A stretch of 52,878 nt of DNA from GH45 sp965370965 (GTDB lineage Bacteria; Bacteroidota; Bacteroidia; Bacteroidales; SZUA-534): assembly GCA_965370965.1 (NCBI GenBank), contig CBDUWQ010000003.1, forward strand, positions 1 through 52,878, given 5' to 3'. Positions within the stretch are counted from its first letter, which is position 1; each line of letters opens with the position of its first letter. The position numbers and the translations under genes were made by a program. Below are positions 41,673-49,338 of this stretch, in pieces. A model generated the notes under the pieces. The model searched no databases and was not told the origin of the DNA. It worked only from the letters and a program-made list of their open reading frames with translations.

Positions 41673-42092
41673 ATGAAGAAACTTATTGTGTTTGTTGCAG
41701 GACTGTTTATTATGTCGGGTTTGTTTGCCCAAGGTAATGTTACGGGTATATGGAAAACTATTGATGATGAAACCGGAAAGATGAAATCATTTGTAGAGAT
41801 AACTATAAAAGATGGGAAATTGAATGGAACTATTGTGAAGTTAAAACCCGATACCGACCCAAATAAAGTTTGCACCGAATGTACCGATCATAGAAAAGGA
41901 AAAAAAATTCTTGGTATGGAGATAATTACCGGTTTGGAAATTGATGATGAGGTTTGGGAGGGCGACGATGGTATATTAGACCCAGATAACGGTAAATTAT
42001 ATGATTGCAAAATTTGGGAAGAGGACGGCAAACTGCAAGTACGCGGATATATTGGTTTTTTCTTTCGTACACAGGAGTGGGTAAGACCTTAA
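41673..42092 (+). CDS. DUF2147 family secreted protein
   Basis: 139 residues. A signal peptide (MKKLIVFVAGLFIMSGLF then AQG) is followed by the DUF2147 pattern: GIWKTIDDETGKMKSFVEI, then VCTECTDHRKGKKILGMEII (two Cys four apart) and the C-terminal YDCKIWEEDGKLQVRGYIGFFFRTQEW. Family members are small periplasmic or secreted beta-rich proteins of unknown role. No partner gene is evident; repeats start immediately after the stop. Confidence 0.88.
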   Translation: MKKLIVFVAGLFIMSGLFAQGNVTGIWKTIDDETGKMKSFVEITIKDGKLNGTIVKLKPDTDPNKVCTECTDHRKGKKILGMEIITGLEIDDEVWEGDDGILDPDNGKLYDCKIWEEDGKLQVRGYIGFFFRTQEWVRP

Positions 42093-42096
42093 TTAG

Positions 42097-42258
42097 AGTC
42101 TGTCCATAAAGTCCGATTTCTTTGTTACACTTGCCAATAAAATAGTCATTTACGAAAAGCAAACTCCTATTTTATTGACTTCGCAAGCCCTGTCCGACTA
42201 ATTCGTTCAGGCTGGCTCGAACTCGAACTTTCTGAACAAACTTTAATTATAGACAGGC
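42097..42258. repeat. MITE-like element 1 (AGTCTGTCCATAA ends)
   Basis: Ends AGTCTGTCCATAA and TTATAGACAGGCT are near-complementary (11 of 13). Inside, CAATAAAATAG (42135-42145) pairs perfectly with CTATTTTATTG (42167-42177). Also contains a degenerate GCCTGCCCGAC-type repeat near 42187. Abuts element 2. Confidence 0.5.
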
Positions 42259-42464
42259 TATAATTAGAGTTTGACTATAAACAAGTTATCAATATTGCAT
42301 TCCAATAATAATTTCATTTCCAATTCAATTTCTATGCTTGGAATGATAAACTGTTGGTTATTACTCATTCTTGGGGTTAAAACCTCGAGCTAATGATTAT
42401 GCTCACTTCAGGGCTTAGTTGTTCTATCATTAAAAAGCTGATTTTATAGACAAACTCTGATTAG
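42259..42464. repeat. MITE-like element 2 (TAATTAGAGTTTG ends)
   Basis: A 22-base end at 42259-42280 matches the inverted end at 42443-42464 at 19 of 22 positions. No ORF. The shared TTAGAGTxTGxC core with element 1 suggests one element family. Confidence 0.55.
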
Positions 42465-42515
42465 TCTTAGTTAAAGGTAGAGTTTTAAGACAAGTATTAA
42501 TTAAAATAATAAGTC

Positions 42516-43293
42516 ATGAAAAAGTTATTATTATTTTCTTTTCTATTTGTATTACAAACAGAATCACAAGAAAAGATTGATAATTATTCATTTATGAAGT
42601 TATATGTAACAAATGAAAATGGGGAGGTTTTATTAATAACCTGAGTTCGATTTAAAATACGGTCACAGTTTGAGCTGGGTTTGAGTATAAATTTCACCAA
42701 ATCCTCTTGCAATATTCCAATATTGCAAGAGGATTTGGTGAAATTTATGCCAAAAGCAGCCAAATTCTTTGAAAAAGTCCTGCTCACGCCATCTTTGCAC
42801 TGAAAATTTTTCAGAATTCTCAGCACAAATCTGTCATAAACATAACTTTCTGTGATTCTTATTTTAATTCGAACTCAGGTTAATAGGTGGCGGAGATAGT
42901 TGGGAGATTACCGGGGCAAGATACAATGATTCACTCTCAATAAATGATTTTGTTTACTGGATGGGAGAAAGAATGGGAGTAAAAATTAAGAATATCAGGC
43001 TTCGTGGATTGTTGACATTTCATTATGCTTGGAGAAGCAACCCAACATTAATGCATTACTATACTGCTGAGTATAAAAGTGGAAAAATTGTTTTACCCGA
43101 AGGGTGTGAAGAAATAAAGTGGGTAAAGAATGATGAAACACAAAAACTTATTCCATACGATGAAATGAATAAGATTATTTGGAAAATTAATGAGTGTGAT
43201 TATTTATTTGGAGGTAGTTTTCGAATAGAAAGGGAATCCAAAACAAATAAAAGAAATAGTAGGGCAATTGAAGAATTTTATAGACTTAATTGA
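42516..43293 (+). pseudogene. Secreted Nudix-like gene split by a 242-bp insertion
   Basis: The ATG at 42516 opens a signal peptide (MKKLLLFSFLFVLQ then TESQ) and 41 codons, ending EVLLI at 42638. A mobile element (42639-42880) then intervenes. Removing it plus one copy of the 5-base TAATA duplication (42881-42885) rejoins the frame exactly and gives a 176-residue protein that continues GGGDSWEITGARYNDSLSIN and ends EEFYRLN. The ENGEVLLIGGGDSWEI...GARYNDSLSINDFVYWMGERMGVKI segment resembles a Nudix fold, but the RExxEE catalytic residues are not seen. The interrupted gene cannot make that protein. Family call is tentative. Confidence 0.85.
42639..42880. mobile_element. 242-bp non-autonomous element (MITE/IS remnant)
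   Basis: Ends ACCTGAGTTCGA and TCGAACTCAGGT continue as imperfect inverted repeats of about 30 bp. Flanked by 5-bp duplications TAATA (42634-42638 and 42881-42885). Inside are two perfectly complementary 30-base arms (42687-42716 and 42719-42748) separated by CC. No transposase. It inserted in the Nudix-like gene. The IS family is not identified. Confidence 0.88.
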
Positions 43294-43298
43294 AGCAT

Positions 43299-43332
43299 AA
43301 AAAAGGTTGCAATTTGTAAGTGCAGCCTTTTT
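43299..43332. terminator. Bidirectional hairpin terminator
   Basis: AAAAAGGTTGCA pairs with TGCAGCCTTTTT with one mismatch, between the disrupted gene (+) and the IPExxxVDY gene (-). Confidence 0.75.
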
Positions 43333-43340
43333 AGTAATAT

Positions 43341-43766
43341 CTAAGAATCTTCATCGGAAAACAGTAAACGTAATTTTGATTTTAATGAACTTGGTTTTAC
43401 CTCAAAAGCCAGGTTTATATTTTTTAGGGTTTTAAGTTTGTTTAATAAATCATTTGATTGAAATACGCCCTCAATTTTAATCCAATAATCAACCTGCTTT
43501 TGCTCTTCAATTAAAAAGCCTTGTGGGCTTTTGTTGCATATTAAATAAAAACTTGAACTATTATCAGGGCAGAAACAGAATTTTGGGAATTTTTGAACAA
43601 TTTGTCTTTTTACATGATATGCCTGCATTGGCTGGCTCTCCTTTAATTGTATGTTGAGCAATTCATTAATTAACCAACTTGCCCTGTAAAGCGGCTCAGA
43701 GGTAACTAATCCAATAAGTGTAAAGTTAAAATCGGGTTTAATATTTAATTTTATTTGTTTGCCCAT
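43341..43766 (-). CDS. IPExxxVDY family protein
   Basis: 141 residues, no signal peptide. The defining region here reads GFLIEEQKQVDYWIKIEG (about 78-95), a variant of the IPExxxVDY motif with Pro replaced by Glu. FNFTLIGLVTSEPLYRASWLINE at the N-terminus also fits this Bacteroidota family. Function of the family is unknown. Stop-to-start spacing to gltX is 9 bases, so it may be co-transcribed with gltX (upstream). Confidence 0.75.
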   Translation of the reverse strand: MGKQIKLNIKPDFNFTLIGLVTSEPLYRASWLINELLNIQLKESQPMQAYHVKRQIVQKFPKFCFCPDNSSSFYLICNKSPQGFLIEEQKQVDYWIKIEGVFQSNDLLNKLKTLKNINLAFEVKPSSLKSKLRLLFSDEDS

Positions 43767-43775
43767 ATTTTATTA

Positions 43776-45299
43776 TTACTTAATTTTAGCTATAGCCTTT
43801 TCAATACGCTTTACAGTTTCAGCTTGCCCAATTGTTTCAATTATCTCAAAAAGGTCGGGACCTTTGCCTGCTCCAACAATGCATAATCTTAAGACATTCA
43901 TTATGGCACCAAAACCCAACTCGTTTTTTTCAATATATTCGGCAACTGCATGTTTTGCATTTGCAGCATTAAAATTATCAACATTTTTTATAATTTCAGC
44001 AGTATCAGTCATTTGTTTTGGTGTATTCTCTTTCCAGCGTTTTTTCACAATTTTTGCATCGTATTCGGATGGGGCTTCAAAAAAGAAATTTGACTGCTCC
44101 CACAAATCTTTAACAAAAACTGCCCTCTCTTTAACCATACCAACTACTTTTTCAATTAGCCGGGTATCGGCTTTTATACCTTTTTCATTTAAAACAGTAA
44201 TAAAAAGTTTGCCAATTTCGGTATTGTTTTTATTTATCATGTATTGATGGTTGAACCATTCGGCTTTTTTAGGGTCGAATTTTGCGCCAGATTTTGTAAC
44301 CCTTTCAAGGCTAAACTGCTCAATTAATTCATCCATTGTAAAAATCTCTTGTTCGGTTCCCGGGTTCCAGCCCAATAGTGCTAAAAGGTTAACAAAGGCA
44401 TCGGCAAAATACCCTTCTTCGCGGTAACCCGATGCTGTGTCGCCGTTTGGAGCTTTCCAAAATAGCGGAAATACGGGAAAACCAAGTTTATCACCATCGC
44501 GCTTGCTAAGTTTTCCATTGCCTGATGGTTTAAGTAGTAGTGGCAAATGTGCAAATTCGGGCATTGTGCTCTCAAAGCCCAAAGCTTTATACAGTAATAT
44601 GTGCAATGGGAGTGAAGGTAGCCACTCTTCGCCACGAATTACGTGCGAAATCTTCATTAAATGGTCGTCAACAATATTTGCAAGGTGGTAGGTAGGCAAA
44701 CCATCTGATTTAAATAGAACCTTATCATCAAGTGTATCGGTATTTACACGTACCTCGCCACGAATAATATCGTGCATAACCACCTCATGGTTTTCTGGCA
44801 TTTTAAACCTGATTACATAAGGTTTACCTGCTTGTATTTTTGCTGATACTTCCTTGTCAGAAAGGTTAAGTGAATTGTTTAGCTTATTGCGGGTTTTGGT
44901 ATTATATGTAAAAGTATTTTTATTTACTTCAGCTTTTTTTCGGTGTGCTTCTAACTCCTCGGCAGTATCAAAAGCATAATAGGCATTGCCACTTTTAATT
45001 AAACTATCGGCATATTTTTCATATATCTCTTTTCGTTCCGATTGCCTGTATGGTCCAAATTTGCCTCCTTCACGAATCCCTTCGTCAACTTTAATGCCAC
45101 ACCATGTAAGGCTCTCCATAATATACTCTTCGGCTCCTTTTACAAAGCGGGTTTGGTCGGTATCTTCAATCCTCAACAAAAAATCGCCACCATGCTTTTT
45201 TGCAAACAGGTAGTTAAAAAGGGCTGTTCTTACACCGCCAATATGTAAAGGTCCTGTAGGGCTTGGTGCAAAACGCACACGTACTTTTTTATTGCTCAT
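43776..45299 (-). CDS. gltX: Glutamyl-tRNA synthetase
   Basis: Charges tRNA-Glu. 507 residues, class I. The HIGH-type motif is APSPTGPLHIGGVRTALFN (about 9-27), the KMSKS-type loop is KLSKRDGD (about 262). Internal RIEDTDQTRF and IRGEEWLPSLPLHILLY are standard. Length and domain order fit the discriminating or non-discriminating bacterial enzyme. Promoter box at 45317-45324. Confidence 0.97.
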   Translation of the reverse strand: MSNKKVRVRFAPSPTGPLHIGGVRTALFNYLFAKKHGGDFLLRIEDTDQTRFVKGAEEYIMESLTWCGIKVDEGIREGGKFGPYRQSERKEIYEKYADSLIKSGNAYYAFDTAEELEAHRKKAEVNKNTFTYNTKTRNKLNNSLNLSDKEVSAKIQAGKPYVIRFKMPENHEVVMHDIIRGEVRVNTDTLDDKVLFKSDGLPTYHLANIVDDHLMKISHVIRGEEWLPSLPLHILLYKALGFESTMPEFAHLPLLLKPSGNGKLSKRDGDKLGFPVFPLFWKAPNGDTASGYREEGYFADAFVNLLALLGWNPGTEQEIFTMDELIEQFSLERVTKSGAKFDPKKAEWFNHQYMINKNNTEIGKLFITVLNEKGIKADTRLIEKVVGMVKERAVFVKDLWEQSNFFFEAPSEYDAKIVKKRWKENTPKQMTDTAEIIKNVDNFNAANAKHAVAEYIEKNELGFGAIMNVLRLCIVGAGKGPDLFEIIETIGQAETVKRIEKAIAKIK

Positions 45300-45316
45300 A
45301 GTTATTAAATTTTAGG

Positions 45317-45324
45317 CAAAGGTA
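45317..45324 (-). promoter_or_regulatory. Putative -7 box (TACCTTTG) for gltX
   Basis: On the minus strand TACCTTTGCC lies 18-25 bases before the gltX ATG, an exact TAnnTTTG match. A -33 element is not obvious. Confidence 0.55.
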
Positions 45325-45378
45325 TTATTTCAATGAATAATGGATAATGAATATTGAATAAATTTTTAGTTAATATAC

Positions 45379-45460
45379 AAATCCGCAAGCGGATTATCTC
45401 TATCCACTAATTACACGAACCCGCCTGCTTATGGCATTAGGGCAAGATGCCACGAATTTT
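45379..45460. repeat. Dispersed repeat, copy 2 (GCAAGCGGATT ... CACGAATTTT)
   Basis: Diverged copy of 1556-1610, interrupted by a GCCTGCTTATGGCATTAGGGC insertion that resembles the GCCTGCCCG repeat family, so repeats appear nested. Confidence 0.55.
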
Positions 45461-45494
45461 AATTCTCTTAATAGGTAAATTAATTATTGTGCAA

Positions 45495-45542
45495 ATTCTA
45501 CATTGGCATTATACCAGTAATTTTGATTTTAAAATGGTATAA
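45495..45542. repeat. 48-bp dispersed hairpin repeat, copy 2
   Basis: Same unit as 22223-22270, 46 of 48 identical, same orientation, immediately upstream of the MmcQ-gene stop. Confidence 0.8.
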
Positions 45543-45551
45543 TTTGAAGAA

Positions 45552-45905
45552 CTACAAATTTTTAAGTTCTTCCCATAGCTTTTTTGGTAACGATTTAACT
45601 ACCAAATCGTAGCTGTCATCAATCCATTCTTTTATTAATTTGCTTGATATGCTACCGTCAATATTTACTGTATTCCAATGTTTTTTGTGCATATGGTATC
45701 CGGGTAAAACTGATGCAAATTGCTCCCTTAGCTCTATTGCTTTTGCGGGGTCGCATTTTAGGTTTATGCTTAAATCGCCCTCTAAATGCGTAAGGGCAAA
45801 CATTTTATTCATTACTTTAAAAACAAGGGTTGTTTTATCAAAGGGGAACGATTCTGTAGCACCTTTTTTTGTTATACAATAGTCTCTTAATTCTTCAATA
45901 TTCAT
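45552..45905 (-). CDS. MmcQ/YjbR family protein
   Basis: 117 residues with the family layout: MNIEELRDYCITKKGATESFPFD, VFKVMNKMFALTHLE, INLKCDPAKAIELRE and the HKKHWNTVNIDGSISSKLIKEWIDDSYDLV C-terminal half. This is a small CyaY-like fold called a DNA-binding protein in databases but with no firm function. Single gene ahead of a strong terminator. Confidence 0.88.
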   Translation of the reverse strand: MNIEELRDYCITKKGATESFPFDKTTLVFKVMNKMFALTHLEGDLSINLKCDPAKAIELREQFASVLPGYHMHKKHWNTVNIDGSISSKLIKEWIDDSYDLVVKSLPKKLWEELKNL

Positions 45906-45930
45906 GGTTTCCAGCTTTTAATTGCAATAT

Positions 45931-45966
45931 ACAAAAAAGGCATCCAAACATGGATGCCTTTTTTGT
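45931..45966. terminator. Strong bidirectional terminator
   Basis: ACAAAAAAGGCATCCA and its exact reverse complement (16 bp) around a 4-base AACA loop, with A and T flanks. It isolates the MmcQ gene from the envelope operon that ends at 45984. Confidence 0.92.
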
Positions 45967-45983
45967 ATTATAATATTGTATTA

Positions 45984-46436
45984 TTAATCTAACAATGGTA
46001 TTTCCAACACCTGAACACGTTGTATGGCAGTAATTTGCTCCTCGATTTGTACAAAGCGGAATGCTTTTTTAGCTCCTAATACCTTTGCAATTTTCTTTTG
46101 GTACTGGTTCAGCAATTTAAGATCGGTCTGTTGTTTCTTCATTACATTATTAATAATTTCAGTGGCCTTTTCATCAGTCATTGTTTCAAAATTTTCAGCA
46201 ATGTCCATCATGTTTTTTAATGATGCTTCAAAAGTAGATGACTTTTTAACTTCATACTCCTCATAAATAGGCCAAAACAGTTTAGACTCGTCATCGGTTA
46301 AATTCATATTTTGACTAAATACTGCTTTGCGCTCAATTGTCATACCTGATTTTGCCAAGGCAATATCGCCGGCCGATTGAGCCATAATTGTTATTGAAAA
46401 TAATAGTGCTACTGCACCGAGAATAGTTTTTTTCAT
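45984..46436 (-). CDS. Small secreted helical protein (Spy/CpxP-like in form)
   Basis: 150 residues with a signal peptide (MKKTILGAVALLFSITIMAQ). The mature chain is rich in charged helices; LTDDESKLFWPIYEEYE and MTDEKATEIINNVMKKQQTDLKLLNQYQKKIAKVLGAKKAFRF resemble the LTxxQ-type helices of Spy/CpxP chaperones only in layout. Last gene of a three-gene minus-strand operon behind a barrel and a lipoprotein gene (25 bases after the barrel stop). Probable periplasmic stress or assembly factor, low certainty. Confidence 0.7.
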   Translation of the reverse strand: MKKTILGAVALLFSITIMAQSAGDIALAKSGMTIERKAVFSQNMNLTDDESKLFWPIYEEYEVKKSSTFEASLKNMMDIAENFETMTDEKATEIINNVMKKQQTDLKLLNQYQKKIAKVLGAKKAFRFVQIEEQITAIQRVQVLEIPLLD

Positions 46437-46461
46437 TTTTTAAATTAGTTGTTAATTATTA

Positions 46462-47052
46462 TTAAAAATTTTCCCAAGCTATACCAATTCCAAAACTCAA
46501 ATATGAGGTTGGTTGTAGTTTTGATGTTTTAATGCCATAGGTGTATTTTGCGTTTACAAAAAACATTCCTCCGTTGCCTACGGGTATAAATGCGCCAACC
46601 TCGGGGGTAAAACCAAGTTGCCAGTTATTATCTGTAAAGGCATTAAAAGAGCCAACGTCTTTACGCTCCTCTTTCCAAATGGTGCCAACTCCTGTTCCAA
46701 TATATGGACGAATTTCTCCATCTTTGCCAAAATAGTAATGGCCGTTAAACATAATAGGCATATAATTGCCGTAGTTATAATGGTTGCCGGTTACGGTAAC
46801 ATTATCTTCAATTACAGTTATGTTTTTTTCGCTATTGTAAAAAATATTCCAAGTCCAACTACCACCAAATGTAACATTTTGGTTAATAAATCCTCTGCCA
46901 TCAATACCAAAACCTCTAAAGCTTGTTTTGTCAACAAATTCTTTTGTGTCGCCCATTGGTACCGATATGTTGTAGGTAACATTCCATAGCGATTGGGCAT
47001 TTACAGTTAACCCTGCTATTGTAAAAATAATAATTGCTATATATTTTTTCAT
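46462..47052 (-). CDS. Outer-membrane beta-barrel protein
   Basis: 196 residues; signal peptide MKKYIAIIIFTIAGLTVNAQ. Strands such as LWNVTYNISVPM, FGGSWTWNIFYN, PIMFNGHYYFG, RPYIGTGVGTIW, LGFTPEVGAFIPVG, FFVNAKYTYGI and SYLSFGIGIAWENF alternate, ending in a C-terminal Phe typical of barrels. Second gene of the operon (18 bases after the lipoprotein stop). Confidence 0.82.
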   Translation of the reverse strand: MKKYIAIIIFTIAGLTVNAQSLWNVTYNISVPMGDTKEFVDKTSFRGFGIDGRGFINQNVTFGGSWTWNIFYNSEKNITVIEDNVTVTGNHYNYGNYMPIMFNGHYYFGKDGEIRPYIGTGVGTIWKEERKDVGSFNAFTDNNWQLGFTPEVGAFIPVGNGGMFFVNAKYTYGIKTSKLQPTSYLSFGIGIAWENF

Positions 47053-47070
47053 TTTTGTATCCTCCTATTA

Positions 47071-47787
47071 TTAATTTAAGTATGGCGATTGTTTAAAACA
47101 CTTATCAACCTGTGTAGTAATTCTATTTTTTTGATCAGTAGTATTACCAGAAAGAATACCGTTCATAACACCGTTCCAAACTACCGGTAGTTTAACTTTG
47201 TCATCCTCCTCCTCAATTGATTTTACATCAATCATATCAATAAAAATAGTACCTGTTGTATAGGCGTAATAGGTGCCACCATACCATGGATAATACGGAT
47301 AGTAATAGTAATTTGTATTATCAGCCGATTTTAGCGAGCCTGCTTTTTTATACCAGCCATAACCCCAGCCCCAATAGCCATACCAAGGGTAATAGCTTGT
47401 GTAGTAGTGCTCTGTTTCCATAACAGTTGTAGTAACTACCAAATCAACATCGTCGGGATTTATTCCTTCATTAATTAATTCCATACTGTCTTTTACAACA
47501 TAAACAATAAATTTAGTATTCTCTTTAAGATTTCTTTCAATCTCTTTTAGCATGTGAGCATCATTAACACCCTCTTTTGGTTCTTTATCTTCGTCCACTA
47601 CGTGCATTACGGTATCAAAAAGTACGCAAACCATATCTTGTTCAAATGTAAATTTATCATCGTACCGCGTTACCGCCACATCGGTGTCGGAGTAGTAAAT
47701 ATCCTCATTAGGATAGCATCCAAACAGCATTATGCTTACAAATACTGCCATTGAAAATAGTTTAATTGTAGATTTCATTTTTTTCAA
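47071..47787 (-). CDS. DUF4136-like lipoprotein
   Basis: 238 residues; signal ends VSIMLFGC, lipid-anchored Cys. The mature domain carries DTDVAVTRYDDKFTFEQ and the C-terminal IFIDMIDVKSIEEEDDKVKLPVVWNGVMNGILSG, as in DUF4136 lipoproteins. A Tyr/Trp/Gly/Pro-rich insert (about 128-180: YYTSYYPWYGYWGWGYGW, YYYYPYYPWYGGTYYAY) is low in complexity. First gene of the operon. Envelope role unknown. Confidence 0.82.
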   Translation of the reverse strand: MKKMKSTIKLFSMAVFVSIMLFGCYPNEDIYYSDTDVAVTRYDDKFTFEQDMVCVLFDTVMHVVDEDKEPKEGVNDAHMLKEIERNLKENTKFIVYVVKDSMELINEGINPDDVDLVVTTTVMETEHYYTSYYPWYGYWGWGYGWYKKAGSLKSADNTNYYYYPYYPWYGGTYYAYTTGTIFIDMIDVKSIEEEDDKVKLPVVWNGVMNGILSGNTTDQKNRITTQVDKCFKQSPYLN

Positions 47788-47906
47788 AATTTAATTTAGT
47801 TTAATTGTATGCATTAACATTTAATATGTAAGAATGTTTATTTATTTGATTGTTGGTTTGACAAATAAAAGTTTTTTTTGCATTTATTCCAAATAAAAGT
47901 AGTGTG

Positions 47907-49193
47907 TTATTGTTTATGCCGGTTTTTTGGTTTTGAACTTTTTGTTTTATTATTAGGTTTATTTTTACCTCTTTTATAATTTTCGTTGTGACGTTTGCCG
48001 GAATTTTTATTACCATATCTGCCTGAATTGCTCCTATGTTTTTGTTGAGGATTATATTCAGGTCCTGCCCCAATTTCAGGTGGGTTAGGCGCTTTAAAAA
48101 TTTCATCTTCAATTAGCTTTTCAATTTGGGCAAATCTGAATTGATCGGTTTGGTTTATAAATGTTATTGCCACGCCTGTCGATTTTGCACGGGCAGTACG
48201 CCCAACTCTGTGTATATAATCTTCGGGGTCGTTTGGTACGTCATAGTTTACTATCAAGCCTATATTGTCAATATCAATACCGCGCGATACAATGTCGGTT
48301 GCAACAAGTATTGGGAATTTTCTGTTTCTGAAATCCAGCATTACCTCTTCGCGCTCTTTTTGGTCAAGGTCAGAATGAATTGCTCTTGCCCCAAATTTTG
48401 CTTTAACTAAATCTTTTAGCAGCTCTTTTACTTTTACTTTTGTTGATGCAAATATTAATACGCTATCAAGCTCTTTTTCAGCAAGCAAATGGTTTATTAG
48501 CGGATTTTTTTGTTTATCGTATGTTAAGTAAGCTGCTTGCAGCACACCTTCGGCAGGTTTTGAGGTGGCAATGTTAATTTGGTCGGGATTATTTAAAATA
48601 GATTTTGCCAATTGCCTTATTTTATGTGGCATTGTAGCCGAAAAAAGCATTGTTTGCCGTTGCTTAGGCAGGTGTTTTATTATCTTTTCAAGGTCTTCCA
48701 TAAAACCCATGTCGAGCATTTTGTCGGCTTCATCCAATATAAGGTATTCTAACGCCGAAAAATCGACATAGCCCAAATTAATGTGTGATAAAAGTCTTCC
48801 GGGCGAGGCAATTAAAACATGCGCCCCTCGTTCAATGGCTACACGCTGTTGTTCCCAAATAGCGGCATCATTACCACCGTAAATGGCAACCGAGTCTAAA
48901 CCAACAAAATATGCAAATCCTTGAAACTGCCTGTCAATTTGATGTACCAACTCGCGGGTTGGTGCCAAAATAAGGCCTTTTATTTTATTATCTCCTGAAT
49001 TTTTAATGTGATGTAATAATGGTAATAAATAGGCTGCTGTTTTTCCTGTTCCTGTTTGTGCACAGGCTATTAAGTCTTTTTTTTCGAGAGCTAAAGGTAA
49101 AACCTGCTCTTGCACCGGTGAAGGTTCGTCAAAACCCATTGCTTCAACTCCTTCAAAAACCTCTTTGTGGAGGTTAAATTCACTAAATTTCAA
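47907..49193 (-). CDS. DEAD-box RNA helicase, RhlE type
   Basis: ATP-dependent RNA helicase, probably for ribosome assembly or RNA decay. 428 residues from the TTG at 49191-49193 (LKFSEFNLHKEVFEGVEAMGF). A longer ORF opens at 49244, but its upstream 17 codons cover a promoter box (49217-49224) and terminator, so they are unlikely to be translated. Motifs: SPVQEQ (Q), AQTGTGKT (I), PTRELVHQ (Ia), DEADKMLD (II), FSATMP (III), ATDIVSRGIDID and YIHRVGRTARAK (VI). The C-terminus is a basic Asn/Lys/Gly-rich tail for RNA binding. Confidence 0.93.
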   Translation of the reverse strand: MKFSEFNLHKEVFEGVEAMGFDEPSPVQEQVLPLALEKKDLIACAQTGTGKTAAYLLPLLHHIKNSGDNKIKGLILAPTRELVHQIDRQFQGFAYFVGLDSVAIYGGNDAAIWEQQRVAIERGAHVLIASPGRLLSHINLGYVDFSALEYLILDEADKMLDMGFMEDLEKIIKHLPKQRQTMLFSATMPHKIRQLAKSILNNPDQINIATSKPAEGVLQAAYLTYDKQKNPLINHLLAEKELDSVLIFASTKVKVKELLKDLVKAKFGARAIHSDLDQKEREEVMLDFRNRKFPILVATDIVSRGIDIDNIGLIVNYDVPNDPEDYIHRVGRTARAKSTGVAITFINQTDQFRFAQIEKLIEDEIFKAPNPPEIGAGPEYNPQQKHRSNSGRYGNKNSGKRHNENYKRGKNKPNNKTKSSKPKNRHKQ

Positions 49194-49216
49194 ATTGTTA
49201 TGTTTTAATTTATTGG

Positions 49217-49224
49217 CAAAAGTA
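49217..49224 (-). promoter_or_regulatory. Putative -7 box (TACTTTTG) for the RhlE-type helicase
   Basis: TATACTTTTGCC on the minus strand, directly after the cysN terminator and 24 bases before the TTG start; same string as at 9744-9751. Decides the helicase start. Confidence 0.6.
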
Positions 49225-49230
49225 TAAAAA

Positions 49231-49257
49231 AACCCGAAAACCAAACGCTATCGGGCT
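49231..49257 (-). terminator. Terminator after cysN
   Basis: On the minus strand AGCCCGA ... TCGGGTT forms a short GC stem followed by TTTTTTT, between the cysN stop and the helicase promoter. Confidence 0.65.
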
Positions 49258-49338
49258 ATTTTTGTTATTATTAACCTTTTAGTATCATGATATTAACAAA
49301 TACTAAGAAGTTTGTTTTTTGTCTGTTGTTGGGTTGAA

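Noticed and set aside
42584..42826. Transposase fragment in the 242-bp element
   Set aside because: The minus-strand ORF reads across the palindrome and into host sequence; I saw no DDE or other catalytic motif.
47801..48112. Apparent minus-strand ORF at the 3' end of the helicase
   Set aside because: Overlaps the helicase's basic C-terminal region in another frame and shows only Lys/Asn-rich low-complexity sequence.
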